In this document: positions 43,859 through 52,996 of the stretch, piece by piece
Position numbering within the stretch: the first letter of the stretch is position 1
How the letters are laid out: every line of letters starts with the position of its first letter
NCBI RefSeq assembly: GCF_025751585.1
Contig: NZ_JAOWKX010000002.1
Coordinates: 465,662 to 529,661 of the forward strand
Direction: 5' to 3'
From: Fluctibacter corallii
Lineage (GTDB): Bacteria > Pseudomonadota > Gammaproteobacteria > Enterobacterales > Alteromonadaceae
Length of the DNA stretch: 64,000 bases
Made by a program: the position numbers and the translations under genes
The notes under the pieces: model-generated
The model's input: only the letters and a program-made list of their open reading frames with translations
What the model was told of the DNA's origin: nothing
Database searches by the model: none

Positions 43859-45088
43859 TCAGCGTTCGAGCGTGTTCAATCTTTGCTGCAAAAATTTGCG
43901 CGTAGCTGCGTTAGGTGCCATTTGAATTGCTAATTTAAACGACATAATCGCTTCGGCTTTCATTCCTAACTTAGTCTGTATGTGCGCACGCGTTGCATGC
44001 CAAGGTTGGTAATGTTTCAGGTCATTTTTCAATTCGTTTATCTTTTGCAGAGCAATGTCGACAAGCCCTATTTCTGCGCTCACAACAGCCCAGTTTAAGG
44101 CTACGACTGGCGTTGGTTCGAATTGCCACAGCGCCTGATAAAGTAAAGACATTTGCTGCCAATCAGGGCGTGGCTTTGTCATGTGACAATCTGTAATAGC
44201 GGCTTTGATTTGAAACGGCCCAGGCTGTGCATTTCTGACTGCATTCGACAGGATATGTCGAGCTTCGTCGACAAGGTCTTGTCGCCAACGCTGACTATTC
44301 TGATCTTCAACAGTGACTAGACAGCCAGTTGTGTCAATTCGTGCATTGCTTCTTGCCTCTGTTAGTAGCATCAATGCGAGAAGTCCCTCTATCTCAGGCG
44401 CATTCGGGTGAAGCGTATTTAACAGCCGAGCCAAAAAGATCCCTTCATGACTAAGTACTCGTGAGTCTTCATCTTCTGTTAAATAACCCGTGGTAAATAT
44501 CAGGTAGATTGAAGTTAACACCGCTTTTAGTCTCTCTTGCCACATTTCAGGCTCAGGGACTGCAAATCGTAACCCCAATGTTTTTATCTTTGCCTTTGCA
44601 CGGTATAAGCGCTGCCCCATGGTGTGTTCACTATCAAGAAAAGCCTTGGCGATGTCCTTCGTGGTCAATCCGCACACTGTACGTAGAGTTAACGCAACAC
44701 GAGACTTTTCTTCCAAACTCGGATGACAGCAGCTAAATATTAGGCGCAGACGTTCATCTGGAATCGCCTCGGGGCTATCATGCTCCATGTAATCAACAGA
44801 TATTTCTTCAAGATCGTCAGTTTTTCGCTGCTCTCGTTGTCCCTTTCGAATGAGGTCTATGCCTTTATTCAACCCCACTTTTAGCAGCCATGCCTGAGGG
44901 TTGTCAGGTGGGCCAGTGCGACTCCAATGTTTCAACGCAGCGAACACGGCTTCTTGCAGTGCATCCTCAGCCAATTGAAAATCATTCAGTCGCGCTATCA
45001 GCGCAGCTAAGAGCCGCCCTCTATCCTTGATTAGAATGCTATTGAGCACATGATTCACTGCAATGGCTTTGGAGGCGGCACTATTCAT
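43859..45088 (-). CDS. ECF42-type RNA polymerase sigma factor with C-terminal extension
   Basis: The 409-residue protein has sigma region 2 (DFQLAEDALQEAVFAALKHW, NPQAWLLKVGLNKGID) and region 4 (IFSCCHPSLEEKSRVALTLRTVCGLTTKDIAKAFL) in the first ~190 residues. A ~220-residue helical C-terminal domain follows (DUF6596-like, ending in TPR-like helices KLGMKAEAIMSFKLAIQMAP). That extension and the neighbouring DGPF/YCII gene are diagnostic of ECF42. These sigma factors have no anti-sigma factor; the extension is thought to control activity. The partner gene ends 3 bp upstream of this start, so they form an operon. Confidence 0.9.
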   Translation of the reverse strand: MNSAASKAIAVNHVLNSILIKDRGRLLAALIARLNDFQLAEDALQEAVFAALKHWSRTGPPDNPQAWLLKVGLNKGIDLIRKGQREQRKTDDLEEISVDYMEHDSPEAIPDERLRLIFSCCHPSLEEKSRVALTLRTVCGLTTKDIAKAFLDSEHTMGQRLYRAKAKIKTLGLRFAVPEPEMWQERLKAVLTSIYLIFTTGYLTEDEDSRVLSHEGIFLARLLNTLHPNAPEIEGLLALMLLTEARSNARIDTTGCLVTVEDQNSQRWRQDLVDEARHILSNAVRNAQPGPFQIKAAITDCHMTKPRPDWQQMSLLYQALWQFEPTPVVALNWAVVSAEIGLVDIALQKINELKNDLKHYQPWHATRAHIQTKLGMKAEAIMSFKLAIQMAPNAATRKFLQQRLNTLER

Positions 45089-45091
45089 ACT

Positions 45092-45448
45092 TTACGCTTG
45101 GTCATAATCCAACAGCGGGCGTACTTCGACGGTGCCAAATTTAGCCACGGGAATCATTGCGGCACACTGAAGGGCCATGTCTAAGTCAGGCACATCGATA
45201 ACGTAGAATCCCCCTAAGTGTTCGTGTGTTTCAGCAAAAGGGCCATCCATTGTTTCTACTTTGCCTGCATTAATTCGCAGTGATGTCGCGGTTTCGGTGC
45301 CCTGCAAACCCTCACCCCCAACCAGTATTCCTTTCTTCTCAAAGGTTTCACTAGTAACGGCAAAATCGGTCATCATTTTATCAAACTCAGGAGTGCCATA
45401 GGCCGGTTCTTTATCCGGTGCTGAATAGAGCAAAAGCATATATTTCAT
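45092..45448 (-). CDS. DGPF/YCII-related protein
   Basis: The 118-residue protein matches the YCII-related DGPF family: KYMLLLYSAP at the start, GGEGLQGTETATSLRI, and MDGPFAETHEHLGGFYVID. These ferredoxin-like-fold proteins are the usual targets and partners of ECF42 sigma factors; their activity is unknown. The ATG at 45448 follows AAGGA by about eight bases; an earlier in-frame ATG adds only ten basic residues. It is transcribed immediately ahead of the sigma gene. Confidence 0.88.
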   Translation of the reverse strand: MKYMLLLYSAPDKEPAYGTPEFDKMMTDFAVTSETFEKKGILVGGEGLQGTETATSLRINAGKVETMDGPFAETHEHLGGFYVIDVPDLDMALQCAAMIPVAKFGTVEVRPLLDYDQA

Positions 45449-45777
45449 CTTACGTTTCCTTCTGTTTTGGTGTCTCATACTCCAAGGACGTTTTGACTTA
45501 TTAATTTTCTACATGAACAGAAAAATTTTTTTGTCTGCACGTGCAAATTCATAAAAAATGTCGACTGCATGGCGATTTTCAGCAGCGCTAATGTCCATTT
45601 CCATTCAACTACATTGACCCCATGGCTGCAAATACTATCTACACGCTGGTTATCGTAAATAAAACGGTAAGATTGTCGAGAAACTACAATTTTCTTTCTT
45701 TTTAATCAGCCATATAGCAAATTTTGATGATATTATTTCTGAAGTTATTGAATTTATTTGACTACTGAGGTCAACAG
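45449..45777. other. Intergenic region between divergent genes
   Basis: This ~330-bp AT-rich stretch separates the DGPF gene (minus) from the antiporter (plus) and holds their promoters. TGAGG lies eight bases before the antiporter ATG. No repeat, RNA gene or further frame is supported. Confidence 0.5.
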
Positions 45778-47370
45778 ATGGATTTCGCCTTTATTCTTTT
45801 CGCCTTTTTCTGTGGGCTTGCGTTGAAATACGTGGGACTTCCGCCCTTAATTGGCTTTTTAGGTGCGGGCTTTTTGCTCAATTTTCTTGAGTTTACTCCT
45901 GATGATGGCCTCTTTAAGCTGGCTGATATTGGCATCACGCTCATGTTATTTACCATCGGCCTCAAGCTAAACATACGGGATCTCTCCAAACGCGAAGTGT
46001 GGTTGGGTAGTTCAATGCACATGATCGTATGGGTAGTACTAATCACCTTGGTGTTCTTCGGCGTATCACTCACTGGTATCGGTTATTTTGGCGCACTTGA
46101 TTTGCAAACCTGTGCGTTGCTGGCATTCGCCTTGAGCTTCAGTAGCACTGTGTGTGTAGTAAAAATTTTAGAAGAAAGCGGTGAAATGAAAACCCGTCAC
46201 GGCAAGCTCGCGATTGGTGTACTGGTCATGCAAGACATCTTTGCTGTGCTCTTTATGGTTATCGCCACTGGAAAAGTTCCCTCCTTGTGGGCATTGGGCT
46301 TATTAATTCTACCCTTTCTTAAGCCGCTTTGGAGTAAATTGCTTAACGTGGCGGGTCACGGAGAAATGCTACCATTAATGGGATTTTTTCTCGCGTTAGG
46401 TGGCTATGAATTGTTCACGTTAGTTGGCATTAAAGGCGATCTTGGCGCATTAATTGTAGGAATGTTAATTGCCCCTCATGAAAAATCTTCGGAATTAGCA
46501 AAGTCACTGTTGAGCTTCAAAGATATCTTCTTAGTCGGCTTTTTTCTTACTATTGGATTCACCGCGCTGCCAAACATGGAAATGCTAATGACAGCCCTTG
46601 CAATATGCGCATTGTTGCCTCTTAACTTCGTGCTGTTCTTCTTTCTTTTCACCAAACTACGCCTACGCGCAAGAACTGCGTACTTGTCGAGTTTAGTACT
46701 GAATAATTTCAGTGAATTTGGATTGATTGTTGCGGCAATGTTGGTATCTATGTCGTTGCTGGCCAAAGAATGGCTGGTTGTTTTAGCGATTGTCGTCTCT
46801 ATATCCTTCTTAATTACCAGCATTGCATACAGAACGAGTCATCGTCAGTACACGCGCTTAAAAACAAAACTCAAGTATTATGAAAACCCCAATCGCCTTC
46901 CCAACGATGTATACGTTCAACCTCAAGACGCTGAAGTATTGGTACTTGGCTTGGGCCGCGTGGGTAAAGGCGCCTATACTGCATTACGCAACGAGCTAGG
47001 TGATAAAGTATGGGGAATGGATGCAGATCCCATCCGTATCAATCGACTCAAGCGTAAAGGCATGCAAGTGATTGTTGGCGATGGTGAAGATATTGATTTT
47101 TGGGAAAATGTTGAGCTAAACGATATTCGTTTAGTTTTATTGGCACTACCTTCTGTAGAAGATATGCGCAATATTGCTAATCAGTTGCGCAATGCGAATT
47201 ATCAAGGACAGATAGCGTCTATTGCGCGGTATGAAGATGAAATTGAGCCATTGTTGGAAGCAGGCTCCGATAAAGTATTTAACTTCTTTACCGAGGCAGG
47301 GACAGGCTTTGCAGAAGAAAGCCTAGCGATGTTAAATAACCAGCGTAACTTACAGCACTCGCTATTTTAA
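45778..47370 (+). CDS. CPA2 cation:proton antiporter with TrkA-N domain (KefC/YbaL-like)
   Basis: The 530-residue protein has ~12 membrane helices (residues 1-360) with the CPA2 pattern LADIGITLMLFTIGLKL, FSSTVCVVKILEESGE and GIKGDLGALIVGMLIAPH. A C-terminal NAD-binding RCK/TrkA-N domain follows (~385-510: VLVLGLGRVGKGAYTALR, GMDADP, VIVGDGED). These systems exchange K+ or Na+ for protons under nucleotide control. No glutathione-binding partner (KefF/KefG) is present next to it. The gene appears to be transcribed alone. Confidence 0.87.
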   Translation: MDFAFILFAFFCGLALKYVGLPPLIGFLGAGFLLNFLEFTPDDGLFKLADIGITLMLFTIGLKLNIRDLSKREVWLGSSMHMIVWVVLITLVFFGVSLTGIGYFGALDLQTCALLAFALSFSSTVCVVKILEESGEMKTRHGKLAIGVLVMQDIFAVLFMVIATGKVPSLWALGLLILPFLKPLWSKLLNVAGHGEMLPLMGFFLALGGYELFTLVGIKGDLGALIVGMLIAPHEKSSELAKSLLSFKDIFLVGFFLTIGFTALPNMEMLMTALAICALLPLNFVLFFFLFTKLRLRARTAYLSSLVLNNFSEFGLIVAAMLVSMSLLAKEWLVVLAIVVSISFLITSIAYRTSHRQYTRLKTKLKYYENPNRLPNDVYVQPQDAEVLVLGLGRVGKGAYTALRNELGDKVWGMDADPIRINRLKRKGMQVIVGDGEDIDFWENVELNDIRLVLLALPSVEDMRNIANQLRNANYQGQIASIARYEDEIEPLLEAGSDKVFNFFTEAGTGFAEESLAMLNNQRNLQHSLF

Positions 47371-47403
47371 CCTGCCGCATTTGTGAGTGATAACGTGGTA
47401 AAC

Positions 47404-47428
47404 AATGAGAATTGTTATCATTGTTATC
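47404..47428 (+). promoter_or_regulatory. Fur box before the bacterioferritin operon
   Basis: AATGAGAATTGTTATCATTG followed by TTATC resembles the 19-bp Fur operator made of GATAAT hexamers. It lies ~90 bp upstream of the first bacterioferritin gene, so iron control is likely. Whether Fur represses or activates here cannot be told from the sequence. Confidence 0.72.
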
Positions 47429-47516
47429 TGATTGATTTTTAAAGATAAAATTGTAATTTCAACGAAGTTGGCTATACTTGCTGACGAGATACAACGAGTT
47501 ATTTAGGGCGTTTTAT

Positions 47517-47996
47517 ATGGACGGCAATAAAAAAGTAGTGAGTATGTTAAACGAGGTGCTTACTGCCGAATTAACATCAATTAATCAGTATTTTCTGCAT
47601 GCCCGCATGTTTAAAAACTGGGGATTCAGTAACTTAAATGAGGTTTGCTATAAAAAGTCGATCAAAGACATGAAACAAGCCGATGATTTAATTGAGCGAA
47701 TTTTGTTTCTTAATGGTATCCCTAACCTGCAAGCATTAAATAAGTTGTACATTGGCGAAGAGCCAGTAGAGATGCTTGAGTGCGATTTGAAGTTTCAGTT
47801 AGAGCAATTACCCTTGCTTAAAAAAGCGATTGTGCTGTGCGAAAACGAAAAAGACTTCGTTACCCGTGAATTGTTAGAAGATATCCTCAGCTATGAGGAA
47901 GGCCATGTTGATTGGTTAGAAGCTCAGCAATATCAAATCGACGCTATCACCCTTGAAAATTATCTGCAATCGCAAATTCATGAAGGAGACGACTAA
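47517..47996 (+). CDS. bfr: Bacterioferritin, haem-binding subunit
   Basis: The 159-residue protein starts at ATG 47517, nine bases after AGGG. It aligns along its length with E. coli Bfr (AELTSINQYFLHARMFKNWG, IERILFLNGIPNLQ, YEEGHVDWLEAQQYQID). The Met that binds haem is present in KDMKQAD. The di-iron centre is altered: Glu51 and His54 of E. coli are replaced by Asp and Gln, and Glu94 by Gln (DLKFQLEQ). It therefore looks like a haem/structural subunit rather than a ferroxidase. It ends at the start of a second bacterioferritin gene. Confidence 0.93.
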   Translation: MDGNKKVVSMLNEVLTAELTSINQYFLHARMFKNWGFSNLNEVCYKKSIKDMKQADDLIERILFLNGIPNLQALNKLYIGEEPVEMLECDLKFQLEQLPLLKKAIVLCENEKDFVTRELLEDILSYEEGHVDWLEAQQYQIDAITLENYLQSQIHEGDD

Positions 47997-48463
47997 TGCA
48001 AGGTAAATCCAATATCATCGACGCACTGAATGGCCTTCTCGCTTATGAATTGGCTGCGATGGATCAGTATTTCATACATTCGGAAATGTATGCCGATTGG
48101 GGGTTCAACAAACTGTATGAGCGAATAGCACATGAGTTTGAAGACGAGAAAGGCCATGCTAAAAAATTAATCGAACGCATTTTATTTCTTGAAGGCACAC
48201 CAGACATGGTAACGCGCGAAGGCTTTAAAGTGGGAACTGACGTGCCCTCTATGTTAGAGAGCGATTTGCGTGTTGAGTACACAGTAGATGCAAAACTGAA
48301 AGAAGCGATTGCATTGTGTGAAAAAGAAGAAGATTTCGTGACGCGCGACATGCTAGTGGAATTGCTTGATGATACCGAAATGGATCATGCTTACTGGCTA
48401 GAGCAACAGCTTGGTCTTATCAAAAGATTGGGCATACAAAATTATCTTCAGTCACAACTTTAA
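47996..48463 (+). CDS. bfr: Bacterioferritin, ferroxidase subunit
   Basis: The 155-residue protein shares the fold of its neighbour (YELAAMDQYFIHSEMY, LIERILFLEGTPD). The di-iron ligands are intact: Glu18-equivalent in YELAAMD, Glu51 and His54 in FEDEKGHAKK, Glu94 in LRVEYTVD, and the last pair in TEMDHAYW. The haem-binding Met is replaced by Lys. It is therefore the complementary ferroxidase half of a mixed 24-mer. The start overlaps the previous stop by one base. A terminator follows. Confidence 0.93.
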   Translation: MQGKSNIIDALNGLLAYELAAMDQYFIHSEMYADWGFNKLYERIAHEFEDEKGHAKKLIERILFLEGTPDMVTREGFKVGTDVPSMLESDLRVEYTVDAKLKEAIALCEKEEDFVTRDMLVELLDDTEMDHAYWLEQQLGLIKRLGIQNYLQSQL

Positions 48464-48471
48464 TGATTCAG

Positions 48472-48498
48472 AGCCAGTTTTATGCTGGCTTTTTCTTT
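48472..48498 (+). terminator. Rho-independent terminator after bfr genes
   Basis: AGCCAG-TTTTATG-CTGGCT followed by TTTTCTTTT, about ten bases after the second bacterioferritin stop. Confidence 0.85.
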
Positions 48499-48525
48499 TC
48501 CCGTTAGCAATTGTGTTAACGACGC

Positions 48526-48987
48526 TTAGTAAAGACGCGTGGTGAAATAATAAAATAGCGTGTAAGGTTCTGCCGCCGTGCTGTTATTTGCACCCTTAGT
48601 CGATTTCGAATAGTTAACCACTATTCGCCACGTCATTTCGGGCTCATTACATGCGCCCAAAAACATATCCGATTGGCTGAAAGTCTGGGTCATATGTGTA
48701 ATGGGAAGGTGGGTTTTCCCCATATACATGTTTACCCCTTCTACCCACGCAGACTCAACCGTCACTGATTCATGCTGTGATAGTGTCAGTTGTGTCATTT
48801 CTTCTACTTTAGGTGGAAAGGTTTCGATACGAACCGAATGGTCAAGATTCTTGAAACGTATATTGCACATATTACCGTCAAACTGGCATGATGTACCTTC
48901 CTCAACGGGAAGATTACGCTGATTCGATAAATATACAGCGGAAAGTATTAAAATCAGAGCTATAATTGGGAAGGTTTGCTTTAACAA
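48526..48987 (-). CDS. Hypothetical membrane-anchored protein
   Basis: The 153-residue product has an N-terminal membrane anchor or signal (FPIIALILILSAVYLS) and an exported domain with four Cys (SCQFDGNMCNIRF and LGACNEP among them) and several beta-like segments. I do not recognise it. It is convergent with the bacterioferritin operon and divergent from ccoN, a position in which a copper- or oxidase-related periplasmic protein is sometimes found, but nothing in the sequence proves that. Confidence 0.6.
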   Translation of the reverse strand: MLKQTFPIIALILILSAVYLSNQRNLPVEEGTSCQFDGNMCNIRFKNLDHSVRIETFPPKVEEMTQLTLSQHESVTVESAWVEGVNMYMGKTHLPITHMTQTFSQSDMFLGACNEPEMTWRIVVNYSKSTKGANNSTAAEPYTLFYYFTTRLY

Positions 48988-49062
48988 GAGGCTGAAATTC
49001 CATCGTTTTTTGGCACATGTGTTACCAAATTAACTGGAAACGACGTTATCGGCAACCGATCT

Positions 49063-49076
49063 TTGATTGAGATCAA
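49063..49076. promoter_or_regulatory. FNR box upstream of ccoN
   Basis: TTGATTGAGATCAA is a perfect match to TTGAT-N4-ATCAA. It lies ~190 bp before ccoN, with the gene for Fnr itself a few kilobases downstream. Oxygen-limited activation of the cbb3 operon is the expected meaning. Confidence 0.88.
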
Positions 49077-49252
49077 GCTTCCTAAAGTTAAGCTATCTTT
49101 TTAAAGCAAAAATATTTATCATGCGCGACGAATTTGTCTTATTGCGCATAGTAATCAAACGTTTAGGTTAAAAATTAGCTAACTCCACGCTGTTTTGCCT
49201 TTGATTAGTATGGGTAAAACAAAAATACATTTGTTTTGGAAGATCCATCGAT

Positions 49253-50686
49253 ATGAGTGAAATCAGTCAAGCACACCCTGAATACAATTATAAAATTGTC
49301 AGACAGTTTGCTGTTATGACAGTAATTTGGGGCATCGTGGGTATGGCAATTGGCGTATTTATCGCCGCTCAGCTGTACTGGCCTGCCCTCAATTTTGACA
49401 TCCCTTACCTGACGTTCTCGAGGTTACGTCCATTGCACACTAATGCGGTTATTTTCGCGTTTGGTGGCTGCGCATTGTTCGCAACGTCGTATTATGTGGT
49501 ACAGCGTACCTCGCAAGTCAGATTGTTTAGCGACAAGTTAGCTTCATTTACGTTTTGGGGTTGGCAAGCTGTAATAGTTGCAGCTGCAATCACGCTTCCA
49601 TTGGGTCTAACGTCTACTAAAGAGTATGCAGAACTAGAATGGCCAATTGATATTCTTATCACGTTGGTTTGGGTTGCATACGCCATTAACTTCTTTGGTA
49701 CCATCATTGTCAGAAAAGTATCGCATATCTATGTTGCGAACTGGTTCTTTGGCGGCTTTATCATGACGGTTGCTGTGCTTCACATTGGTAACAGCATGGC
49801 AGTCCCTGTTTCATTCACCAAATCTTACTCACTCTATGGCGGTGCAGTAGATGCGATGATGCAATGGTGGTATGGCCATAACGCGGTTGGATTCTTCTTA
49901 ACTGCGGGTTTCTTAGGCATGATGTACTATTTCGTACCTAAGCAAGCGGGTCGACCAGTATATTCTTACCGTCTATCAGTAATTCACTTCTGGGCGCTAG
50001 TATCTCTGTATATTTGGGCTGGTCCTCACCACCTACACTACACTGCACTTCCTGACTGGACTCAGTCATTGGGCATGGTAATGTCGGTGATTCTATTTGT
50101 TCCATCTTGGGGTGGTATGATCAACGGTATCATGACGCTGTCAGGTGCTTGGCACAAACTTCGTACTGACCCGATTCTACGCTTCTTGATTGTTTCATTG
50201 TCATTCTACGGTATGTCGACCTTCGAAGGCCCGATGATGGCAATTAAAACCGTTAATGCCTTGTCTCACTACACAGACTGGACCATTGGTCACGTACACT
50301 CTGGTGCACTAGGTTGGGTTGCAATGGTATCTATTGGTTCGTTGTATCACTTATTCCCCATTTTGTTTAACAAGCCGTCTATGTATAGCACGCGTCTTGT
50401 AAACGTACATTTCTGGTTGGCAACAATCGGTGTAGTACTTTACATCGTCGCTATGTGGATGTCTGGTGTTCTACAAGGCTTAATGTGGCGCGCAGTTAAC
50501 GCTGACGGCACACTGACATATAGCTTTGTAGAGTCATTAGAAGCCTCTAAACCGTTCTACTTCATGCGAATGGTGGGTGGCGTATTTGTTGTAGCAGGTA
50601 TGTTGGTAATGGCATACAACGTGTACAAGACAATTCGTACTCCTCGCGAGTCATTTGCAGCAGAACCTCAGGCACAGGCAGCGTAA
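49253..50686 (+). CDS. ccoN: cbb3-type cytochrome c oxidase subunit I, CcoN
   Basis: The catalytic subunit of the high-affinity terminal oxidase. The 477-residue membrane protein carries haem b, haem b3 and CuB with ligands in [34 protein letters not shown] and [14 protein letters not shown]. It is the first gene of ccoNOQP with an FNR box upstream. The base usage is unusually even and lacks interruptions, as in a well-expressed gene. Overlaps: only an 8-base gap precedes ccoO. Confidence 0.95.
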   Translation: MSEISQAHPEYNYKIVRQFAVMTVIWGIVGMAIGVFIAAQLYWPALNFDIPYLTFSRLRPLHTNAVIFAFGGCALFATSYYVVQRTSQVRLFSDKLASFTFWGWQAVIVAAAITLPLGLTSTKEYAELEWPIDILITLVWVAYAINFFGTIIVRKVSHIYVANWFFGGFIMTVAVLHIGNSMAVPVSFTKSYSLYGGAVDAMMQWWYGHNAVGFFLTAGFLGMMYYFVPKQAGRPVYSYRLSVIHFWALVSLYIWAGPHHLHYTALPDWTQSLGMVMSVILFVPSWGGMINGIMTLSGAWHKLRTDPILRFLIVSLSFYGMSTFEGPMMAIKTVNALSHYTDWTIGHVHSGALGWVAMVSIGSLYHLFPILFNKPSMYSTRLVNVHFWLATIGVVLYIVAMWMSGVLQGLMWRAVNADGTLTYSFVESLEASKPFYFMRMVGGVFVVAGMLVMAYNVYKTIRTPRESFAAEPQAQAA

Positions 50687-50696
50687 GGAGTAGTTG

Positions 50697-51302
50697 ATGA
50701 AAAACGTGCACGATATCGTAGAAAAGAATGTCGGCCTGCTAACCATTTTCATGTTGATTGCTATCAGCTTAGGTGGAATGGTGCAAATCACACCATTAAT
50801 GTTCCAACAACAAGTGATGGAACCGGTCGAAGGTTTAAAGCCTTACACGGCGCTTGAATTGGAAGGTCGTGACATCTACATCCGTGAAGGATGTGTAGGT
50901 TGTCACAGCCAGATGATTCGCCCTTTCCGTGCAGAAACAGAACGTTACGGTCACTACTCTGTTGCCGGTGAATCAGTATGGGAACACCCGTTCCTATGGG
51001 GTTCTAAGCGTACTGGTCCAGATTTGGCCCGTGTAGGTGGTCGTTATAGTGATGAGTGGCACCGTGTTCACTTGATCAACCCACGTGACGTAGTGCCAGA
51101 ATCAAACATGCCAGGCTTCCCTTGGTTGATGGAGAACACGTTGGATGGCGAGCTTACGGCTAAAAAGATGGAAGTTTTCCGTGGATTTGGCGTGCCCTAC
51201 ACTGACGAAGACATCGCTGGCGCACAAGCGGCTGTAAAAGGCAAAACAGAGATGGAAGCGTTGATTGCATACCTTCAATCTCTTGGAACGGCGTTGAAAT
51301 AA
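50697..51302 (+). CDS. ccoO: cbb3-type oxidase mono-haem subunit, CcoO
   Basis: The 201-residue protein has one N-terminal membrane helix ([19 protein letters not shown]) and a single c-type haem site, [15 protein letters not shown], with the axial Met in SNMPGFPW. It passes electrons from CcoP to CcoN. The ATG at 50697 is used; a TTG just before it is in frame. It is followed within two bases by ccoQ. Confidence 0.95.
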   Translation: MKNVHDIVEKNVGLLTIFMLIAISLGGMVQITPLMFQQQVMEPVEGLKPYTALELEGRDIYIREGCVGCHSQMIRPFRAETERYGHYSVAGESVWEHPFLWGSKRTGPDLARVGGRYSDEWHRVHLINPRDVVPESNMPGFPWLMENTLDGELTAKKMEVFRGFGVPYTDEDIAGAQAAVKGKTEMEALIAYLQSLGTALK

Positions 51303-51303
51303 A

Positions 51304-51483
51304 ATGGATTTTGGTACAGTAGGCAGCATATTCACTGTCGTTGTATTCGTCTGCTTCGCTGGTGTTGTCTGGTGGGCGTTTAGTAAACGCAACAAAGATA
51401 GCTTCGACGAGGCAGCCAATTTGGTTTTCGACGATGAAAAAGAACAACAAACAACAGAAAAAAAGCGGGAGTCTTCTAAATGA
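51304..51483 (+). CDS. ccoQ: cbb3-type oxidase small subunit, CcoQ
   Basis: A 59-residue protein: one membrane helix (GSIFTVVVFVCFAGVVWWAF) followed by a charged tail (RNKDSFDEAANLVFDDEKEQ). This size and shape, together with position between ccoO and ccoP, identify CcoQ, which stabilises the complex. The gene overlaps ccoP by ATGA. Confidence 0.93.
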   Translation: MDFGTVGSIFTVVVFVCFAGVVWWAFSKRNKDSFDEAANLVFDDEKEQQTTEKKRESSK

Positions 51484-52433
51484 GTAGCTTTTGGAGCATT
51501 TGGATAACAGTGATCACGCTGGGCACCATTCTTGGTTGCTACTTGCTACTACGCTGGTGTCTATTAAACAAAACTGGGATTGAGGAAGGCGACAATATGC
51601 ATCACTCGTTTGATGGTATTGTTGAGATAAACAACCCGCTTCCTCGTTGGTGGACAATCATGTTTTACATGGTGATTGTTTGGGGATTAATCTATTTGGC
51701 CCTCTACCCTGGCTTAGGGAATTGGGAAGGCCTATGGAAGTGGAAGAGCTCGAATCAAAATGTTCAGTCTCTTGCAGAATCTCGCGAAGCAACCAAACGT
51801 GGCTTTGAAGAAGGTTACTTGGTTGAATATGATCGCCAAATGAAATTTGCTGAAGAGCGTTTTGACCCAATTTTCGCTGAGTATGCGAAAGTCCCAGTGA
51901 CAGAATTGGTGAACGATGCAGAAGCGATTAAAGTCGGTCAACGTCTATTCTTGCAAAACTGTTCACAGTGTCACGGTTCTGATGCGCGAGGCCAACGTGG
52001 CTTCCCTAACCTGACAGACAATGATTGGTTATACGGTGGTTCGCCTGAGAAAATCAAAGAAACACTGTTAAACGGTCGCTCTGGCATGATGCCAGGTTGG
52101 TTAGACGCATTTGGTGAGCAAGGTATCGAAGAAATCGTTGCTTACGCATTGAGTTTAAGCGGCCGTCAGGTTGACGAACAGCTCAAAAATGCGGGCGAAG
52201 CACGATTCGCTGCCTGTGCTGCATGTCACGGTGCAGATGGTAAGGGTAATCAAATGCTTGGTGCACCTAACCTAACCGACAATATTTGGTTGTATGGCGC
52301 ATCACATAAAGATGTAACCGAAACATTGAAGTATGGTCGTAATGGTGTAATGCCTTCATTCAAAGATCGTTTGAGTGAAGACAAAATTCACGTTGTTGCT
52401 ACCTATGTTTACAGTTTGTCCCAAGACAAATAA
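51480..52433 (+). CDS. ccoP: cbb3-type oxidase di-haem subunit, CcoP
   Basis: The 317-residue protein has two N-terminal helices (WITVITLGTILGCYLLLRW, MFYMVIVWGLIYLALYPGLG) and two cytochrome c domains with CxxCH at FLQNCSQCHGSD (~157) and FAACAACHGADG (~243). The axial Met residues are in SGMMPGW and GVMPSF. It accepts electrons from soluble cytochrome c. A terminator lies between it and ccoH. Confidence 0.95.
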   Translation: MSSFWSIWITVITLGTILGCYLLLRWCLLNKTGIEEGDNMHHSFDGIVEINNPLPRWWTIMFYMVIVWGLIYLALYPGLGNWEGLWKWKSSNQNVQSLAESREATKRGFEEGYLVEYDRQMKFAEERFDPIFAEYAKVPVTELVNDAEAIKVGQRLFLQNCSQCHGSDARGQRGFPNLTDNDWLYGGSPEKIKETLLNGRSGMMPGWLDAFGEQGIEEIVAYALSLSGRQVDEQLKNAGEARFAACAACHGADGKGNQMLGAPNLTDNIWLYGASHKDVTETLKYGRNGVMPSFKDRLSEDKIHVVATYVYSLSQDK

Positions 52434-52452
52434 GTAAAAATCATTTAAAATT

Positions 52453-52480
52453 GCCTCGGTATTTTCCGGGGCTTTTTTTT
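52453..52480 (+). terminator. Rho-independent terminator after ccoP
   Basis: GCCTCGG pairs with CCGGGGC (one G-T pair) and is followed by eight T residues. It separates ccoNOQP from the assembly genes, allowing lower expression of the latter. Confidence 0.82.
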
Positions 52481-52501
52481 ATCAACTTTTATTGAGTAAG
52501 C

Positions 52502-52996
52502 ATGAAAGAACTAAATACTCGACCTTGGTACAAACAATTTTGGCCATGGTTTTTAATTTCTATTCCCTTTGCATCTGTTATCTTAAGCACAACCATGATG
52601 CACCTTGCAACGAACGGCCAAGATACCTTGGTGATTGACGATTACTACAAAGAAGGTAAAGGAATAAATCTTCAACTCATCAAGTACCAAGAAGCGAAAG
52701 TAAGAGGCATCAAAGCCGATTTGACCGTGTCGTCTGATAGCGTTGCGCTTAGATTTAATGCAGGCGCACCAGATACCGCAGAAGCGTTAGTGTTGGATTT
52801 TCACCATGCCACTATTGCTAAAAATGACTTTGAGTTGTTACTTTCTAAAGATGCATCTGGAAATTACAGAGCGTCGCTTGATAGACCTATCACAGGAAAA
52901 TGGCGCGTTACATTGCATCCACTCGACACCGAATGGAAAATCACCCACAAGTTAACCTTCCCTCGCGAAGATGTCATAGCGTTTGATCCGAGTTAA
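52502..52996 (+). CDS. ccoH: FixH/CcoH assembly protein
   Basis: The 164-residue protein has the FixH layout: RPWYKQFWPWFLISIPFASV with one membrane helix, then DDYYKEGKGINL and a small periplasmic beta domain (GKWRVTLHPLDTEWKITH). FixH helps assemble the cbb3 oxidase with the copper ATPase encoded next. The stop overlaps the ATG of ccoI by one base. Confidence 0.92.
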   Translation: MKELNTRPWYKQFWPWFLISIPFASVILSTTMMHLATNGQDTLVIDDYYKEGKGINLQLIKYQEAKVRGIKADLTVSSDSVALRFNAGAPDTAEALVLDFHHATIAKNDFELLLSKDASGNYRASLDRPITGKWRVTLHPLDTEWKITHKLTFPREDVIAFDPS

